Source: Methylobacterium sp. J-026 (GTDB lineage: Bacteria; Pseudomonadota; Alphaproteobacteria; Rhizobiales; Beijerinckiaceae). From it: a stretch of DNA of 64,000 nt. This document shows positions 27,188 to 35,411 of the stretch, one piece after another. Position numbers and translations under genes: made by a program. The stretch spans positions 1 to 64,000 of the forward strand of contig NZ_JAKSYC010000050.1 in the NCBI RefSeq assembly GCF_022829585.1. The letters run 5' to 3'. Positions within the stretch are counted from its first letter, which is position 1. Every line of letters begins with the position of its first letter. The notes under the pieces were generated by a model. That model had not been told where the DNA came from. It searched no databases and worked only from the letters and a program-made list of their open reading frames with translations.

Positions 27188-28606
27188 TCACGCGGCCGGC
27201 TGGAGGTGGCGGTCGGGATCGACCGACGGGGCGGGGGTGATGCCCGCCGTCCGGATCGGCGCGCCGGGCTCGATCCCGGATTCGCCCGCATGCGGCGGCT
27301 GGGCCATCAGGCGCAGGATGTAGAGCACCCCCATGGCGAACACGGAGAAGTAGATCACCACGAAGGCGGTGAGCGAGGCGGCCACCGCCGGGGCGTGGAG
27401 CGGCGAGGCGGATTGCGCGGTCCGCAGCAGGCCGTAGACCGTGTAGGGCTGGCGCCCGACCTCGGTGGTGATCCAGCCGGCGAGCACCGCCACGAAGCCG
27501 GCGGGGCCCATGGCCACCGCGAAGCGGTGCAGCGGGCGCCACCGGTAGAGCGCCCCGCGCCAGCGGGCGAGCAGGCTGAGCGCGCCGAGGAGCAGCATCA
27601 GCAGGCCGAGCCCGACCATGATGCGGAACGACCAGAACACGATCGGCACCGGCGGCCAGTCCGTCCGGGGCAGGCTGTCGAGGCCGGCCAGCGGCGCGTC
27701 GAGGCTGTGCTTCAGCACGAGCGAGGACAGCTTCGGGATCTCCACGGCGTAGCGGACCGTGCCGGCCTCCTGGTCGGGCAGGCCGAACAGCACCAGGGGC
27801 GCCCCGTCCGGATGGCTCTGGTAATGGCCCTCCATGGCCATGACCTTGGCGGGCTGGTGCTCCAGGGTGTTGAGCCCGTGGGCGTCGCCCGCAAAAATCT
27901 GGACCGGCGCCACCAGGGCGGCCATCCACATCGCCATCGAGAACATCGTCCGGGCGGCCGGGTTGGCCCGGTCGCGCAGCAGGTGCCAGGCGCCGACCGC
28001 GCCGACCACCAGGGCGGTGGTCAGGTAGGCCGCCAGCACCATGTGCACGAGGCGGTACGGGAAGGACGGGTTGAACACGATCGCCCACCAGTCCAGCGGC
28101 ACGAACTGCCCCTCGGCGTTGGTGCCGTAGCCGGCCGGCGTCTGCATCCAGGAATTCACCGACAGGATCCAGAACGCCGAGAAGAAGGTCCCGAACGCCA
28201 CCATCAGCGTCGCGGCGTAGTGGAGCCGCGGCCCGACCTTGCGCATCCCGAACAGCATCACCCCGAGGAAGCCCGCCTCCAGGAAGAAGGCCGAGAGCAC
28301 CTCGTAGGCCATCATCGGGCCGAGCACCGGGCCGGTCTTGTCGGAGAAAACCGACCAATTGGTGCCGAACTGGTAGGACATCACCAGGCCGGAGACGACG
28401 CCCATGGCGAACGCGATGGCGAAGATCTTAATCCAGTACTTGAACAGGTCCATGTAGACCTGCCGTCCGGTGGCGAGAAACAGGCCCTCCAGCACGGCGA
28501 GGAAGCTCGCCAGCCCGATCGAGAAGGCCGGGAACACGATGTGGAACGCCACCGTGAACCCGAATTGCATGCGGGCGAGGATCAGGGGATCGAGGTTGGC
28601 GAGCAC
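27188..28606 (-). CDS. cydA: Cytochrome bd-type ubiquinol oxidase subunit I, short Q-loop (CIO-like)
   Basis: A 472-residue haem-bearing subunit. His22 in FGFTVAFHIVFPAFSIG corresponds to the high-spin haem ligand, and the segment YRLVHMVLAAYLTTA carries another haem-ligand His. Quinol-site Lys/Glu lie in HQPAKVMAMEGHYQS. GWITTEVGRQPYTVYGLLRT is the conserved motif after the Q loop. The loop between helices VI and VII is short, as in cyanide-insensitive (CioA) oxidases, rather than the long E. coli form. A GTG start is used. First gene of cydA-cydB-DUF2474-gbsR. Confidence 0.95.
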   Translation of the reverse strand: MLANLDPLILARMQFGFTVAFHIVFPAFSIGLASFLAVLEGLFLATGRQVYMDLFKYWIKIFAIAFAMGVVSGLVMSYQFGTNWSVFSDKTGPVLGPMMAYEVLSAFFLEAGFLGVMLFGMRKVGPRLHYAATLMVAFGTFFSAFWILSVNSWMQTPAGYGTNAEGQFVPLDWWAIVFNPSFPYRLVHMVLAAYLTTALVVGAVGAWHLLRDRANPAARTMFSMAMWMAALVAPVQIFAGDAHGLNTLEHQPAKVMAMEGHYQSHPDGAPLVLFGLPDQEAGTVRYAVEIPKLSSLVLKHSLDAPLAGLDSLPRTDWPPVPIVFWSFRIMVGLGLLMLLLGALSLLARWRGALYRWRPLHRFAVAMGPAGFVAVLAGWITTEVGRQPYTVYGLLRTAQSASPLHAPAVAASLTAFVVIYFSVFAMGVLYILRLMAQPPHAGESGIEPGAPIRTAGITPAPSVDPDRHLQPAA

Positions 28607-28648
28607 GACGGGTCTCCCGTGCGGGATCTGCGACTCGGCTTATAGCAA

Positions 28649-28666
28649 TTTCAGTAATTTCTGAAA
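28649..28666. promoter_or_regulatory. Palindrome upstream of the cyd operon
   Basis: TTTCAG at 28649-28654 and CTGAAA at 28661-28666 form an inverted repeat separated by TAATTT, in an AT-rich patch 43-60 bases upstream of the cydA start. An 18-bp dyad fits a MarR/GbsR-type site. It is the only AT-rich segment in the 245-base divergent gap, so the cyd promoter probably lies here. Confidence 0.55.
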
Positions 28667-28851
28667 AGTCGATAATGCGCCGGCCGCCGCGACGCCCATG
28701 CCGGGCAGCCCGTCCCGCAGGGCCTGGACGCGCGGGCCCGGACGCGGCAGGTTTGCGCCGAATCCCCCAGAGACCGGGACCGCGCAGGCACGGCGCCCGC
28801 CGCCGCGCCGCGATCGGCCCCGCCCGGACACCCCGAGAGTAGCCGCGCCCC

Positions 28852-30081
28852 ATGGCCGAACCCGCAGCCGCGTCCCTCGATCCTGCCCCCTCCCTCGACC
28901 TCGCCGCCGCGCTGTCGGAGCGCATCCGCGGCATCGGCACGAGCCAGATCGGCCTTGTGGCGGATCGCGGGCGGGACGATCCGGAGGTGGTGAAGCTGTG
29001 GATCGGCGAGGGCGACCTGGCGACGCCGCCCTTCATCGTCGAGGCGGCCCACCGGGCGATGCTGGCCGGGCATACCCGCTACACCACGTCCCTCGGCCTG
29101 CCGGCCCTGCGGGCGGCGCTCGGCGCCTATCACGCCCGCCACTGGGGGGTGGAGATCCCGCCCGACCGGTTCGCCGTCACGGCCGGCGGCATGAACGCGA
29201 TCATGCAGGCGGCCCAGGCGCTGCTGGAGCCGGGCGACGAGATCCTCATCCCCGCCCCCGCCTGGCCGAACCTCGCCGAGGCGGTCCGCATCACCGGCGG
29301 GGTGCCGGTGCCAGTGCCCTACCGGATCGGGCCGGACGGGCGCTTCTCGCTGCCGCTCGCCGATATCGCGGCGGCGCTGACGCCGCGCACCCGGGTGATC
29401 ATGATCAACTCGCCCTCGAACCCCACCGGCTGGACCATGCCGCTCGCCGAGATGACGGCTTTGCGCGACCTCGCCCGGGCGCGCGGCCTGTGGATCCTGT
29501 CGGACGAGGTCTACGCGCATTTCACCTACGGCAACCGGATCGCCCCGTCCTTCCTGCAGATCTGCACCGAGGACGACCGGCTGATCGTGACCAACACCTT
29601 CTCGAAGAACTGGGCGATGACCGGTTGGCGGGCCGGCTGGCTGATCTTTCCCCGCGGCCTGGCGCCGACCTTCGCCAAGCTCGGGCAATACAGCACGACC
29701 TCGATCCCGACCTTCGTCCAGCACGCCTGCATCGCGGCCTTGGACGAGGGCGACGGCTTCATCCGCACCATGGTCGACCGCTGCGCCGAGGCCCGGGCGA
29801 TCCTGGTGGAGGGTCTCTCCCGGCTGCCGGGCGTGACGGTCGCCCCGCCGGACGGCGCCTTCTACCTCATGGCCCGGATCGCCGGCGGCGAGCCGAGCCT
29901 CGCGCTTGCGTTCCGCCTGCTGCGGGAGGCGAAGGTCGGGGTGGCGCCCGGCACCGCCTTCGGGCCGGAGGGCGAGGGCCTGGTGCGGATCTGCTTCGCC
30001 ATCAGCCCGGGGCTGGCGCGGGAGGCGGTGGCGCGGCTGTCGGGGGTGTTGGGCCGGAGTTCGGCGGGGGCCTCACACTGA
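28852..30081 (+). CDS. Class I/II pyridoxal-phosphate aminotransferase
   Basis: A 409-residue fold-type I aminotransferase. The PLP Lys is Lys252 in TNTFSKNWAMTGWRAGWLIF. The Asn/Pro contact is in NSPSNPTGWTM, the Asp/Tyr contact in LSDEVYAHFTYG, and the phosphate-binding loop near GGMNAIMQAA. The C-terminal Arg for the substrate carboxylate is in LVRICFAISP. It resembles the aspartate/tyrosine aminotransferase subgroup. Substrate specificity cannot be fixed from sequence. It is divergent from cydA and stands alone. Confidence 0.88.
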   Translation: MAEPAAASLDPAPSLDLAAALSERIRGIGTSQIGLVADRGRDDPEVVKLWIGEGDLATPPFIVEAAHRAMLAGHTRYTTSLGLPALRAALGAYHARHWGVEIPPDRFAVTAGGMNAIMQAAQALLEPGDEILIPAPAWPNLAEAVRITGGVPVPVPYRIGPDGRFSLPLADIAAALTPRTRVIMINSPSNPTGWTMPLAEMTALRDLARARGLWILSDEVYAHFTYGNRIAPSFLQICTEDDRLIVTNTFSKNWAMTGWRAGWLIFPRGLAPTFAKLGQYSTTSIPTFVQHACIAALDEGDGFIRTMVDRCAEARAILVEGLSRLPGVTVAPPDGAFYLMARIAGGEPSLALAFRLLREAKVGVAPGTAFGPEGEGLVRICFAISPGLAREAVARLSGVLGRSSAGASH

Positions 30082-30212
30082 TCGCGGCAACCGGCACTTC
30101 AGCTCCGATGCTCAAGCGGGAATCCCCCCGCCCCGCTCGCGAGCGACCGGATCCGGGATCGAGATCCGGATTTTCGCTGCTGAGAAGTAAGGCTTCGCCA
30201 GCGACGGCGCGC

Positions 30213-30435
30213 GCCCTCCCCCTCTGTGGGCTAGCGGCTTCACACGTCTCAGTCTGACACCGACACTCTGGAAAAAAGGGCGCTTTTCCCCTCCCCCTTG
30301 CGGGGAGGGGTTAGGGGTGGGGGTGGCTCAGAAGGCACCGCCGAACTCAATCCTGCACCACCCCCACCTCCAACGCCTCCCCGCAAGCTCGAGCGATCCC
30401 GGGCAAGCCCGGAATCGCCAGGGGAGGAGAGACTG
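30213..30435. repeat. Dispersed GC-rich intergenic repeat, family A copy 3
   Basis: It carries CCCTCCCCCTCTGTGGGCTA, GGGCGCTTTTCCCCTCCCCC, TTGCGGGGAGGGGTTAGGGG, then GTGGGGGTGGCTCAG facing CTGCACCACCCCCAC about 25 bases later, and the GATCCCGGGCAAGCCCGGAATCGCC hairpin. This is the fullest copy in the window and matches 176-440 and 14262-14455. No gene lies in 30082-30497. Confidence 0.75.
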
Positions 30436-30497
30436 TCGCAGGCTCACAGTGGACGGAAAGAGCGCGGGGTTCAGACAGTCCCCTCCGTCGATCAACC

Positions 30498-31424
30498 TCA
30501 CCGCCCCCAGCGCAGCACCAGCGCATCGTTGCGCCGCGCCAGTTCGATCAGGCCGGCCCGGGTCGCCGGGTGCAGCGGCTGGAGCGGCAGGCGGGCGGTC
30601 TCGTGGGCGATCACGCCGCCCTCGGCCATCAGCGCCTTGCAGGCGAGCAGCCCGCATTGCCGGTTCTCGTAGTTGATCAGCGGCAGCCAGCGCGCGTAGG
30701 CGTCCAGGGCGTCGGTCCGGCGCCCCGCCGTGTAGGCGTCGGTGATCTGGCGGATGCCGTCCGGGTAGGCGCCGCCGGTCATCGCCCCGGTGGCGCCGGC
30801 ATCGAGGTCGGCCATCAGGGTGATCGCCTCCTCGCCGTCCCAGGGGCCGACCACGGCGTCGCCGCCGAGCGCGATCAGCTCGCGCAGCTTGGCCGCGGCG
30901 CCCGCGGTCTCGATCTTGAAATAGGCGACGTTCGCGATCTCCCGGGCCATCCGCGCCAGGAACGCGGCCGGGAGCGGCGTGCCGGCCACCGGCGCGTCCT
31001 GGATCATGATCGGGATCGAGATCGCGTCCGAGACCCCGCGGAAGAAGTCGTAGACGCCGAGGTCCGGCACCCGGATCGTGGCCCCGTGATAGGGCGGCAT
31101 GACCATCACCATGGCGGCCCCGGCTGCCTCAGCCCGGCGGGAGCGCTCGACACAGACCTGCGTGGCGAAGTGCGTGGTCGTCACGATCACCGGCACCCGG
31201 CCGGCCACATGGTCGAGCACCGCGTCCATCACGGTCTCGCGCTCGGCGTCGGTGAGGACGAACTGCTCGGAAAAATTCGCCAGGATGCAGATCCCGTGGC
31301 TGCCGGCGTCGATCATGAAGTCGATCGCCCGGCGCTGCCCGTCGAGGTCGAGGGCGCCCGCCGCGTCGAACACCGTGGGGGCGACCGGGAAGACACCCCG
31401 GTAGATCTGGGCCGTCGAGCTCAT
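30498..31424 (-). CDS. araD: L-2-keto-3-deoxyarabonate dehydratase-like enzyme (DHDPS family)
   Basis: A 308-residue TIM-barrel Schiff-base enzyme. Lys170 in VAYFKIETAG is the catalytic lysine and the Tyr lies in MPPYHGATIRVP. Segments DFMIDAGSHGICILANFSEQ, VPVIVTTTHFATQVC and LPLINYENRQCGLLACKALM closely resemble the Azospirillum L-KDA dehydratase of the non-phosphorylated L-arabinose pathway, more than true DapA. That pathway makes 2-ketoglutarate semialdehyde. The name araD follows that usage and is not the ribulose-5-phosphate epimerase. No other pathway genes are adjacent, so the role is an inference. The start is at MSSTAQIYRG. Confidence 0.72.
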   Translation of the reverse strand: MSSTAQIYRGVFPVAPTVFDAAGALDLDGQRRAIDFMIDAGSHGICILANFSEQFVLTDAERETVMDAVLDHVAGRVPVIVTTTHFATQVCVERSRRAEAAGAAMVMVMPPYHGATIRVPDLGVYDFFRGVSDAISIPIMIQDAPVAGTPLPAAFLARMAREIANVAYFKIETAGAAAKLRELIALGGDAVVGPWDGEEAITLMADLDAGATGAMTGGAYPDGIRQITDAYTAGRRTDALDAYARWLPLINYENRQCGLLACKALMAEGGVIAHETARLPLQPLHPATRAGLIELARRNDALVLRWGR

Positions 31425-31544
31425 GCGCGATCCTCCGCCGAGGCGGGCAACGCGCCCCGGTCCGTCACAGACAATGCCGTTCCGCGCCGGCCAGGGGACA
31501 GGGACGCGTCCCCGGATCGGCGCCACGCCGGCACTGTGCCGAAG

Positions 31545-31657
31545 GATCATCCAAGATCAACAGCCGCTCCGGCGCCGGCTCGACAAAAGCCGCGCTGTGT
31601 TTGCGCCGAGCCTGGGCAGCCGCCGCAAGCCTTGATCCGCGGGGATCATCAAAGATC
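31545..31657. promoter_or_regulatory. Two direct copies of a GATCATCNAAGATC motif upstream of the araD-like gene
   Basis: GATCATCCAAGATC at 31545-31558 and GATCATCAAAGATC at 31644-31657 differ at one base and lie 120 and 220 bases upstream of the start codon. Each has partial dyad symmetry (GATCATC..GATC). A paired spacing of 99 bases suggests operators bound by a looping regulator such as a GntR-type protein. The regulator is not identified. Confidence 0.5.
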
Positions 31658-31879
31658 GCGGGGAAAAATCTTATCCCCGCCCGTGAACTGGACTGTTTGA
31701 TCAACGCCTGATCATCGACCCCGTCCCCCCCAGGGTCGAGAAGCGGAACTGCGCCTCGGGAAACACCAGCCGGTCAAGGATTTGCACCGGGCGTGGATCC
31801 GGATCCGCCCACGGCACAGCGGGATGCCGGGCCGCCGCCAGGACCGGGAGGCCGGATCCGCGGGCAACCCGCGGCGCGT

Positions 31880-32055
31880 TGGAAAACCCTGCGCCCGGCC
31901 GATACCCCGGGCGCGGCGCCGGACGGGGTGGCCTTCCTCGAAGCGGGCGCGATCGTGGCGCAGGGACCGCCCGCCGCCCCGTTCGGCCGGCCGACCCGCG
32001 CGCCCGGCGCTTCGTCCGGACGCTGCGGGGCGAGGCCGCGGACCCGCGCCGCTGA
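31880..32055 (+). pseudogene. Remnant of an amino-acid ABC transporter ATPase (C-terminal end)
   Basis: One frame at 31922-31999 reads DGVAFLEAGAIVAQGPPAAP followed by FGRPTR, which matches the C-terminal end of GlnQ/HisP-type ATPases (FL..G.IVE.GPP...F..P...R). A shift of frame then continues ARRFVRTLRGEAADPRR up to a TGA at 32053, the usual tail of these proteins. Walker motifs are absent upstream. This is a decayed 3' fragment. The rest of 31660-32240 shows no intact gene. Confidence 0.6.
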
Positions 32056-32240
32056 GACGTCGGGACAGACGGCTACGGAAAAGCCGGCCCCACCGTCATG
32101 CGCGCCGGATCGCGCCGCTCCCAGGCCGCGGAACGTGGTGCCAGAGTCCCGGCCAGGCCAAACGTCGCGCGAATCCGGGGGGGCTCCAGAGGGGGAGGAC
32201 GCGCGGGTGGCCGCCAGGTGAAGCCGAGAGGCAGGCGGCC

Positions 32241-35200
32241 TCACTCGGCCGCCACCCGCGCCGGCTCGGGCCGCGCCTCCGCCCGCTCGCCCTCCGCGAC
32301 AGCCCCGCGGCGGAAGACCCGCATCACCACGACGAAGAACACCGGCACGAAGAACACCGCCAGCACGGTCGCGGTGATCATGCCGCCCATCACGCCGGTG
32401 CCGATCGCCTGCTGGCTCTTCGAGGCGGCGCCGGTGGCGATGGCCAGCGGCACCACGCCGAAGATGAAGGCGAGCGAGGTCATCACGATCGGCCGGAACC
32501 GGAGGGTCGCCGCCTCGATCGCCGCCCGCACCACGGAGGTCCCGGGCTTCCAGAGGTCGCGTGCGAACTCGACGATCAGGATCGCGTTCTTGGCCGAGAG
32601 GCCGATGATCGTGATCAGCCCGATCTTGAAGTAGACGTCGTTGGGCATGCCGCGTAAGGACACCGCCGCCACCGCGCCGATCACGCCGAGCGGGATCACC
32701 AGCAGCACCGAGACCGGGATCGCCCAGCTCTCGTAGAGCGCGGCGAGGCACAGGAACACGATCAGCACCGACAGCGCCAGCAGCAGGCTCGCCTGGCTGC
32801 CCGCCTGCTTCTCCTGGTAGGATTGCCCGGTCCAGGCGTAGCCGAACCCCTTGGGCAATTGGAGCATCAGCCGCTCCATCTTGGTGATCGCGTCGCCCGA
32901 CGTGTAGCCGGGGTTCGGCTCACCGGTGAAGCGCACCGACTGATAGCCGTTGAAGCCGACGATCTGGCTCGGCCCCATGCCCCATTTCAGCTCCGCGAAG
33001 GACGACATCGGCACCATCGTTCCGCCAGCGTTCTTCACCGCGTAGTTGAGGATGTCGGACGCGTTCATGCGCTGGAGTTGCTCGGCCTGGACGTAGACCC
33101 GCTGCATCTTGCCCCGGTTGGGGAAGTCGTTGGGGTAGACCGAGCCGAGGTTGAGCTGGATCGTGGCGTTGATGTCCTCGAACTTCACGCCGAGCGCCGC
33201 CGCCTTCTCGCGGTCGATCACCAGCTCCGCCTGCGGGGTCGGGGGCAGGCCCTCGATCTTGACCTTCTGGAGGACCGGGCTCGCCTGCGCGAGCTTCAGG
33301 AGCTGCGCCTGGGCCGAGAGCAGGGATGCGTAGCCGCGGTTGGCCCGGTCCTGGAGGCGGAACGAGAAGCCCGCGGCGTTGCCGAGGTTGTCCACCGGCG
33401 GCGGCTCCTGGGCGTCCACGGTGGCGTCGCGGTAGCTGGCGAGCGCCGCGTTGGTGCCGGCGACCAGGGCGGCGGCCGTGTTCTTCGCGTCGCGCTCGCC
33501 CCAGGGCTTGAGGGTGACGAAGGCCTGGCTGGTGCTCGGCGCCTGGCCGGAGAACGAGAAGCCGTTGAGCATCGTCACGGTGGCGACGCCGGGCTGCGCC
33601 AGCAGGTGCTCCTCGACCCGGCGGTTGGCCTCCTGGGTGCGGTTGTAGGAGGCCCCCGGCGGCGCCTGGATGTCCACCGTGAAGAAGCCCTGGTCCTCCA
33701 CCGGCAGGAAGCCCTCGGGCAGGTTGACGAAGGCGTAGGCGGTGCCCGCCACCAGGGCGAGGTAGACCAGCATCACCCGGCCGGATTTCCGGATGAACGC
33801 CTGGGTGCCGCGGCCGTAGCGAGCGGTCTCCCGGTCGACGAAGCGGTTGAACAGCCCGAACACGCCGCCCTTCGCGTGGCCGTGGCCCCGGGCCACCGGC
33901 TTCAGGAAGGTCGCGCAGAGGGCCGGCGTCAGCGACAGGGCGAGCAGCGCCGAGAACGCGATGGAGGTCACCATGGCGATCGAGAACTGCCGGTAGATGA
34001 TGCCCACCGAGCCCGGGAAGAACGCCATCGGGATGAACACGGCCATCAGCACCAGGGTGATGCCGATGATCGCCCCGGTGATCTGCTCCATGGCCTTCTT
34101 GGTGGCCTCCTTGGGGGGCAGCCCCTCCGCGTTCATGATCCGCTCGACGTTCTCCACCACCACGATGGCGTCGTCGACCAGGATGCCGATGGCCAGCACC
34201 ATGCCGAACATGGTCAGCACGTTCACCGAGAAGCCCGCGATCCACATCACCGTGACCGTGCCCATCAGGGCGATCGGCACCACGATGGTGGGGATCAGGG
34301 TGTAGCGGATGTTCTGCAGGAACAGGAACATCACCAGGAAGACCAGCACCACCGCCTCGACCAGGGTGTGCAGCACCTTCTCGATGGAGGCCTCCACCGC
34401 CGGGGTGATGTCGTAGGGGATGTCCCACTTCAGGTCCGGCGGGAAGAACTGGGACAGCTCGACCATCTTGGCGCGGATCGCCTTGGCGGTCTCCAGGGCG
34501 TTGCCGTCGGGGGCGAGCGTCACCGAGATGCCGGCGGCCGGGCCGCCGTTCAGCCGCGTCGAGAACTGGTAGGCGTCGCCGCCGAGCTCGATCCGGGCGA
34601 CGTCGCGCAGGCGCACGTTGGAGCCGTCGGGATTGGCCCGCAGCACAACGGCGCCGAACTCCTCGATCGTGCCGAGCTGGCCCTTCACGATGATCGGCAC
34701 GGTCACGGCCTGCTTGATCGGGCTCGGCTGCGCGCCGACCGAGCCGGAGGCGACCTGGACGTTCTGGTTGCGGATCGCGTCGGTCACGTCCGAGGCGCTG
34801 AGCGAGAGGCCGCGCAGCTTGTCGGGATCGACCCAGACCCGCAGCGAGCGCTCGGTGGAGTAGAGCGTCGCGCGCCCGACCCCGGGGATGCGCCGGATCT
34901 CGTTGATGATCGTGCGATTCATGAAATCGCCGAGCCCGATCTCGTCCATCGACCCGTCCGTGGAGACGAGGGTGATGATGTTGAGCGTCGCGGCCGAGGC
35001 CTCCTCGACCAGGATGCCCTGCTGGCGCACCTCCGCGGGCAGGCGCGCCTCCACGCGCTTCAGGCGGTTCTGCACCTCGACGGAGGCCAGCGCCGGATCG
35101 GTGCCGGGCTGGAAGGTCGCGGTGATGTTGACCGAGCCGAACGAGTCGGTGGTCGACTCGAAGTTCATGATGTTGGCCGCGCCGTTCAGCTCGTCCTCGA

Positions 35201-35393
35201 TCAGCCGGGTCGTGCCAATGTAGAGGCTCTCCACCGAGGCCCCGGGATAGGCCGTCGACAGGGCGATGGAGGGCGGGGCGATCACCGGATACTGCGCCAC
35301 CGGCAGGTTCGGGATGGCCAGCGCCCCGCCGAGGCAGATGAACAGGGCCACCACCCAGGCGAAGACCGGGCGGTCGATGAAGAAGCGTGCCAT
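32241..35393 (-). CDS. RND multidrug efflux transporter, inner-membrane pump (HAE1 family)
   Basis: A 1050-residue proton-driven pump of the AcrB/MexB type with 12 transmembrane helices and two large periplasmic loops. The proton-relay pair is Asp407-Asp408 in GILVDDAIVVVENVERIMN, and the partner Lys lies in the second half of the TM bundle. The N-terminus MARFFIDRPVFAWVVALFI is the HAE1 hallmark. It works with the adaptor encoded 18 bases upstream; no outer-membrane TolC-like factor is adjacent, so one from elsewhere must serve. No TetR regulator lies beside it. Confidence 0.95.
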   Translation of the reverse strand: MARFFIDRPVFAWVVALFICLGGALAIPNLPVAQYPVIAPPSIALSTAYPGASVESLYIGTTRLIEDELNGAANIMNFESTTDSFGSVNITATFQPGTDPALASVEVQNRLKRVEARLPAEVRQQGILVEEASAATLNIITLVSTDGSMDEIGLGDFMNRTIINEIRRIPGVGRATLYSTERSLRVWVDPDKLRGLSLSASDVTDAIRNQNVQVASGSVGAQPSPIKQAVTVPIIVKGQLGTIEEFGAVVLRANPDGSNVRLRDVARIELGGDAYQFSTRLNGGPAAGISVTLAPDGNALETAKAIRAKMVELSQFFPPDLKWDIPYDITPAVEASIEKVLHTLVEAVVLVFLVMFLFLQNIRYTLIPTIVVPIALMGTVTVMWIAGFSVNVLTMFGMVLAIGILVDDAIVVVENVERIMNAEGLPPKEATKKAMEQITGAIIGITLVLMAVFIPMAFFPGSVGIIYRQFSIAMVTSIAFSALLALSLTPALCATFLKPVARGHGHAKGGVFGLFNRFVDRETARYGRGTQAFIRKSGRVMLVYLALVAGTAYAFVNLPEGFLPVEDQGFFTVDIQAPPGASYNRTQEANRRVEEHLLAQPGVATVTMLNGFSFSGQAPSTSQAFVTLKPWGERDAKNTAAALVAGTNAALASYRDATVDAQEPPPVDNLGNAAGFSFRLQDRANRGYASLLSAQAQLLKLAQASPVLQKVKIEGLPPTPQAELVIDREKAAALGVKFEDINATIQLNLGSVYPNDFPNRGKMQRVYVQAEQLQRMNASDILNYAVKNAGGTMVPMSSFAELKWGMGPSQIVGFNGYQSVRFTGEPNPGYTSGDAITKMERLMLQLPKGFGYAWTGQSYQEKQAGSQASLLLALSVLIVFLCLAALYESWAIPVSVLLVIPLGVIGAVAAVSLRGMPNDVYFKIGLITIIGLSAKNAILIVEFARDLWKPGTSVVRAAIEAATLRFRPIVMTSLAFIFGVVPLAIATGAASKSQQAIGTGVMGGMITATVLAVFFVPVFFVVVMRVFRRGAVAEGERAEARPEPARVAAE

Positions 35394-35411
35394 GATCGGG
35401 TTCTTCCGCGG

